19,396 nucleotides of DNA from Candidatus Hydrogenedentes bacterium UBA2224 (GTDB taxonomy: Bacteria > Hydrogenedentota > Hydrogenedentia > Hydrogenedentales > SLHB01), in the NCBI GenBank assembly GCA_002348185.1, contig DDYW01000019.1:1-19396 (forward strand). The letters run 5' to 3'. A program made the translations under genes and the position numbers. The notes beneath the pieces were generated by a model. The model worked only from the letters and a program-made list of their open reading frames with translations, was not told the origin of the DNA and did not search any database. Numbering within the stretch: position 1 is the stretch's first letter; each line of letters opens with the position of its first letter. Of this stretch, positions 16,715 to 19,396 are shown one piece after another.

Positions 16715-16806
16715 GGAACGGGGGATTTTACCGGTTCGGCCGGGGGATCATCAAACTCCCGGGTCCGCTGCCCCAATCCGGGGCTCCGGAACGGGAATTT
16801 TACGGG
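16715..16806. repeat. Imperfect direct repeat flanking a GCCCC hairpin
   Basis: The copies are GGAACGGGGGATTTTACCGG (16715-16734) and GGAACGGGAATTTTACGGG (16788-16806), 73 bp apart. On the minus strand both carry TAAAAT followed by a C-run and GTTCC. Between them lies the GCCCC-AATCC-GGGGC hairpin (16770-16784) followed by TCCGGA, as at 392-410. The repeats may be paired operators or promoter copies. Confidence 0.45.
16725..16754 (-). promoter_or_regulatory. Candidate sigma70 promoter for the NfnAB-type gene
   Basis: Read on the minus strand: TTGATG (16754-16749), an 18-bp spacer and TAAAAT (16730-16725). The -10 matches five of six bases and the -35 four of six. Transcription would start near 16718, about 120 nt before the ATG at 16598. 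The -10 lies inside one copy of the direct repeat. Confidence 0.45.
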
Positions 16807-16890
16807 CACGCCAACTGTCATAACGACGATAAGGTCCCGGCCGCATTGCAGTTGTTGGTTGTGTTCGGGCGCGAGAGAAAGCGGTGTATT

Positions 16891-18036
16891 ATGCTGGTCT
16901 TTGTCCCCTCCGAAACGTCCCCCGGCGAAACCCGCATCCCTTTGGTTCCCGAGACGGCATCGCGCCTCTCCCGCAAAGGGCTCGAGGTGCTTGTCGAAGC
17001 CGGCTCGGGGGACCGGTGCGGGTTTCGGGACCGCGATTACACGAGCGCGGGGGCGTCGATCGCCGCGAACCGTCTCGAGGCGCTGGCCGCGGCGGACATG
17101 GTGTTGCGCCTCCACAAGCCTCCCGAGGCCGAGGTCAGCGTGATGAAGACGGGGGCTCTGCATATCAGCTTCCTCGACCCGTTCACCGAGACGGGGCTTG
17201 TGGACGCGTTGGCGAAGTCTCGGGTCACCGCCCTGAGCATGGAGATGATTCCGCGCACGACCCTGGCGCAGAAGATGGATGCCCTCAGCTCCCAGGCGAA
17301 CCTGGCCGGGTACGTGGCGGTGATTCTTGGCGCGGCGCGCCTTCCGCTGGCCATGCCGATGATGATGACGCCCGCGGGCACGCTGAAACCCGCGCGCGTG
17401 TTTGTCATCGGGGCGGGGGTGGCCGGGTTGCAGGCCATTGCCACCGCCAAACGCCTCGGAGCGCGCGTCGAGGCATTCGATACCCGGCCTGTCGTGGAAG
17501 AACAGGTGCATTCACTCGGGGCCCGATTCGTCAAAGTCGACTTAGGCGAGACCGGCCAGACCAGGGACGGTTACGCCACGGAACTGACCTCCGAGCAACA
17601 GGCCCGGCAGCGGGACGCCATGGCCAGCGTCTGCGCCCAGGCGGATCTGGTTATCACCACCGCGAAACTCTTCGGGAAACGCGCGCCGGTCATCATCACC
17701 GAGGAGATCATCCGGCGCATGAAGCCGGGCAGCGTCATCGTCGATCTGGCCGTGGAAGCCGGGGGCAACGTGGAAGGATCGAAACTGGGCGGGGAAGTCG
17801 AGGTTCACGGCGTCCACATCATCGGATACGGCAATTTCGAGGGGCGGGTAGCGCTTCACGCCAGCCAGATGTACTCGGCCAACCTCGGGAATCTCGTCGA
17901 GCATTACTGGGATGCGGACCAGCGGCGCTTCAGGCTCGACCTGGACGACGAGATCTTGCGCGCGTGCGTGATCACCCATGACGGGGCCATCGTCAATCCA
18001 GTCATTTTGAGTCTGCGCGGGAACGAGAAGGAGTAG
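16891..18036 (+). CDS. pntAA: NAD(P) transhydrogenase subunit alpha part 1, NAD(H)-binding (381 aa)
   Basis: This is the soluble domain I of the proton-translocating transhydrogenase. It binds NAD(H) and exchanges hydride with NADP(H) on PntB at the membrane surface. The N-terminus VPSETSPGETRIPLVPET matches the alanine dehydrogenase/PntA N-terminal family. The nicotinamide-site loop has Arg122, Gln127, Asp130 and Ser133 (RTTLAQKMDALSS). The Rossmann loop is GAGVAGLQA at 174-182. A conserved VDLAVEAGGN is at 284-293. Length matches the split, Rhodospirillum-type alpha1 subunit, which lacks the membrane part. The open frame extends back to 16390 inside the opposite-strand gene. The ATG at 16891 is chosen because the family begins there and GAGAAAG lies at 16875-16881. 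pntAB follows after 5 bp. Confidence 0.95.
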   Translation: MLVFVPSETSPGETRIPLVPETASRLSRKGLEVLVEAGSGDRCGFRDRDYTSAGASIAANRLEALAAADMVLRLHKPPEAEVSVMKTGALHISFLDPFTETGLVDALAKSRVTALSMEMIPRTTLAQKMDALSSQANLAGYVAVILGAARLPLAMPMMMTPAGTLKPARVFVIGAGVAGLQAIATAKRLGARVEAFDTRPVVEEQVHSLGARFVKVDLGETGQTRDGYATELTSEQQARQRDAMASVCAQADLVITTAKLFGKRAPVIITEEIIRRMKPGSVIVDLAVEAGGNVEGSKLGGEVEVHGVHIIGYGNFEGRVALHASQMYSANLGNLVEHYWDADQRRFRLDLDDEILRACVITHDGAIVNPVILSLRGNEKE

Positions 18037-18041
18037 CGCGT

Positions 18042-18334
18042 ATGGGCGAGTTCATTCTCCTGCTGTTCACCTTTGTGTTGGCCATCTTCCTGGGCTTTGA
18101 GCTGATCTCGAAAGTCCCCGCGACATTGCACACGCCGTTGATGTCCGGTTCGAACGCCATTTCCGGCATCACGATCGTCGGCGCGCTGGTCGCCGCGGGC
18201 GCCACGGACAGCCCGTGGCTGAGTATCGCGCTTGGTACGGCGGCGGTGGCCTTCGCCACCATCAATGTGGTGGGTGGCTATCTCGTGACCGACCGCATGC
18301 TGGCGATGTTCAAGAGCCGACAGGGAGGCCGGTC

Positions 18335-18338
<4 letters not shown>
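18042..18338 (+). CDS. pntAB: NAD(P) transhydrogenase subunit alpha part 2, membrane (98 aa)
   Basis: This small membrane subunit is part of domain II, the proton channel. Three hydrophobic helices are visible at about residues 3-22, 40-57 and 60-85. The family motif KVPATLHTPLMSGSNAISGI spans residues 24-43. Length is usual for split PntAB. AAGGAG at 18028-18033 overlaps the end of pntAA and sits 8 nt before the ATG. The stop overlaps the GTG start of pntB by GTGA, so the three genes form a tight, translationally coupled operon. Confidence 0.95.

Positions 18339-19396
<1,058 letters not shown>

Larger units (their letters stand above)
16599..16890. other. Divergent control region between the Nfn-type gene and pntAA
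   Basis: A 292-bp non-coding stretch. It holds a minus-strand promoter candidate (16725-16754), two copies of a GGAACGGG...ATTTTAC motif (16715-16734 and 16788-16806) and a GCCCC-AATCC-GGGGC hairpin (16770-16784). No convincing promoter for pntAA was found. Confidence 0.6.

Noticed and set aside
14313..16823. 836-codon plus-strand open frame opposite the Nfn-type gene
   Set aside because: The minus-strand frame has all cofactor motifs. The antisense frame is a composition shadow.
16390..16890. Longer version of PntAA starting at 16390
   Set aside because: The extra 167 codons overlap the opposite-strand Nfn gene, and the PntA family N-terminus begins exactly at the ATG at 16891.
16887..16892. 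TATTAT as -10 of a pntAA promoter
   Set aside because: It overlaps the start codon, so a transcript from it would begin inside the gene. The matching -35 (TTCGGG) is also poor.

Overview
The window is GC-rich bacterial DNA (roughly two thirds G+C by eye). It holds eight confident protein genes, one of them cut by the right edge, separated by unusually repeat-laden intergenic stretches. No rRNA, tRNA, transposase or CRISPR array was seen. The mix of a secreted VCBS/FG-GAP protein, a large secreted carbohydrate-active-looking protein, multi-PAS hybrid kinases, a fused NfnAB-type enzyme and GCCCC-hairpin/9-bp intergenic repeats suggests a Planctomycetes/Verrucomicrobia/Lentisphaerae/Hydrogenedentes-like free-living bacterium. 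That placement is inference from general impression; no marker gene is present.

Layout: (1) 1-840 is a repeat-rich intergenic region with two identical 39-bp units, several REP-like hairpins, a five-unit 9-bp array, a possible promoter and a possible small gene remnant. (2) 841-3174 (+) encodes an exported VCBS/FG-GAP protein, followed 32 bp later by galactokinase, galK (3207-4376, +). (3) 10090-4404 (-) is a two-gene signalling operon joined by an ATGA overlap: a PAS histidine kinase, then a REC-PAS-PAS-GAF-PAS-PAS-HK-REC hybrid kinase. Both are soluble and neither has a DNA-binding output domain. (4) 10091-10879 is a long gene-free region with a second 9-bp array and an RAYT/REP-like element. 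(5) 10880-14191 (+) encodes a 1103-aa exported protein with two jelly-roll-like modules and a probable hydrolase core. (6) 14192-14288 is a convergent spacer with a third 9-bp array and an inverted repeat. (7) 16598-14289 (-) encodes a fused NfnA-NfnB-type flavin/Fe-S oxidoreductase. Divergent from it, pntAA-pntAB-pntB (16891 to the right edge, +) encodes the proton-translocating NAD(P) transhydrogenase.

How the genes fit together: the right third is a redox module. The membrane Pnt enzyme couples NADH/NADP+ exchange to the proton gradient, while an Nfn-type enzyme would couple NADPH to NADH plus reduced ferredoxin. Side by side they would set the NADPH/NADH/ferredoxin balance by two different energetic routes. 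The left part suggests carbohydrate use: exported carbohydrate-related proteins and galactose phosphorylation. The kinase pair sits between them and its output regulator is not in the window.

The most interesting items are the fused Nfn beside Pnt with a duplicated TAAAAT-bearing motif in their shared control region, the three 9-bp arrays (two followed about 60-70 bp later by the same TGCTATCAT box), and the split-domain 1103-aa exported protein. No clearly new defence or mobile system was found.
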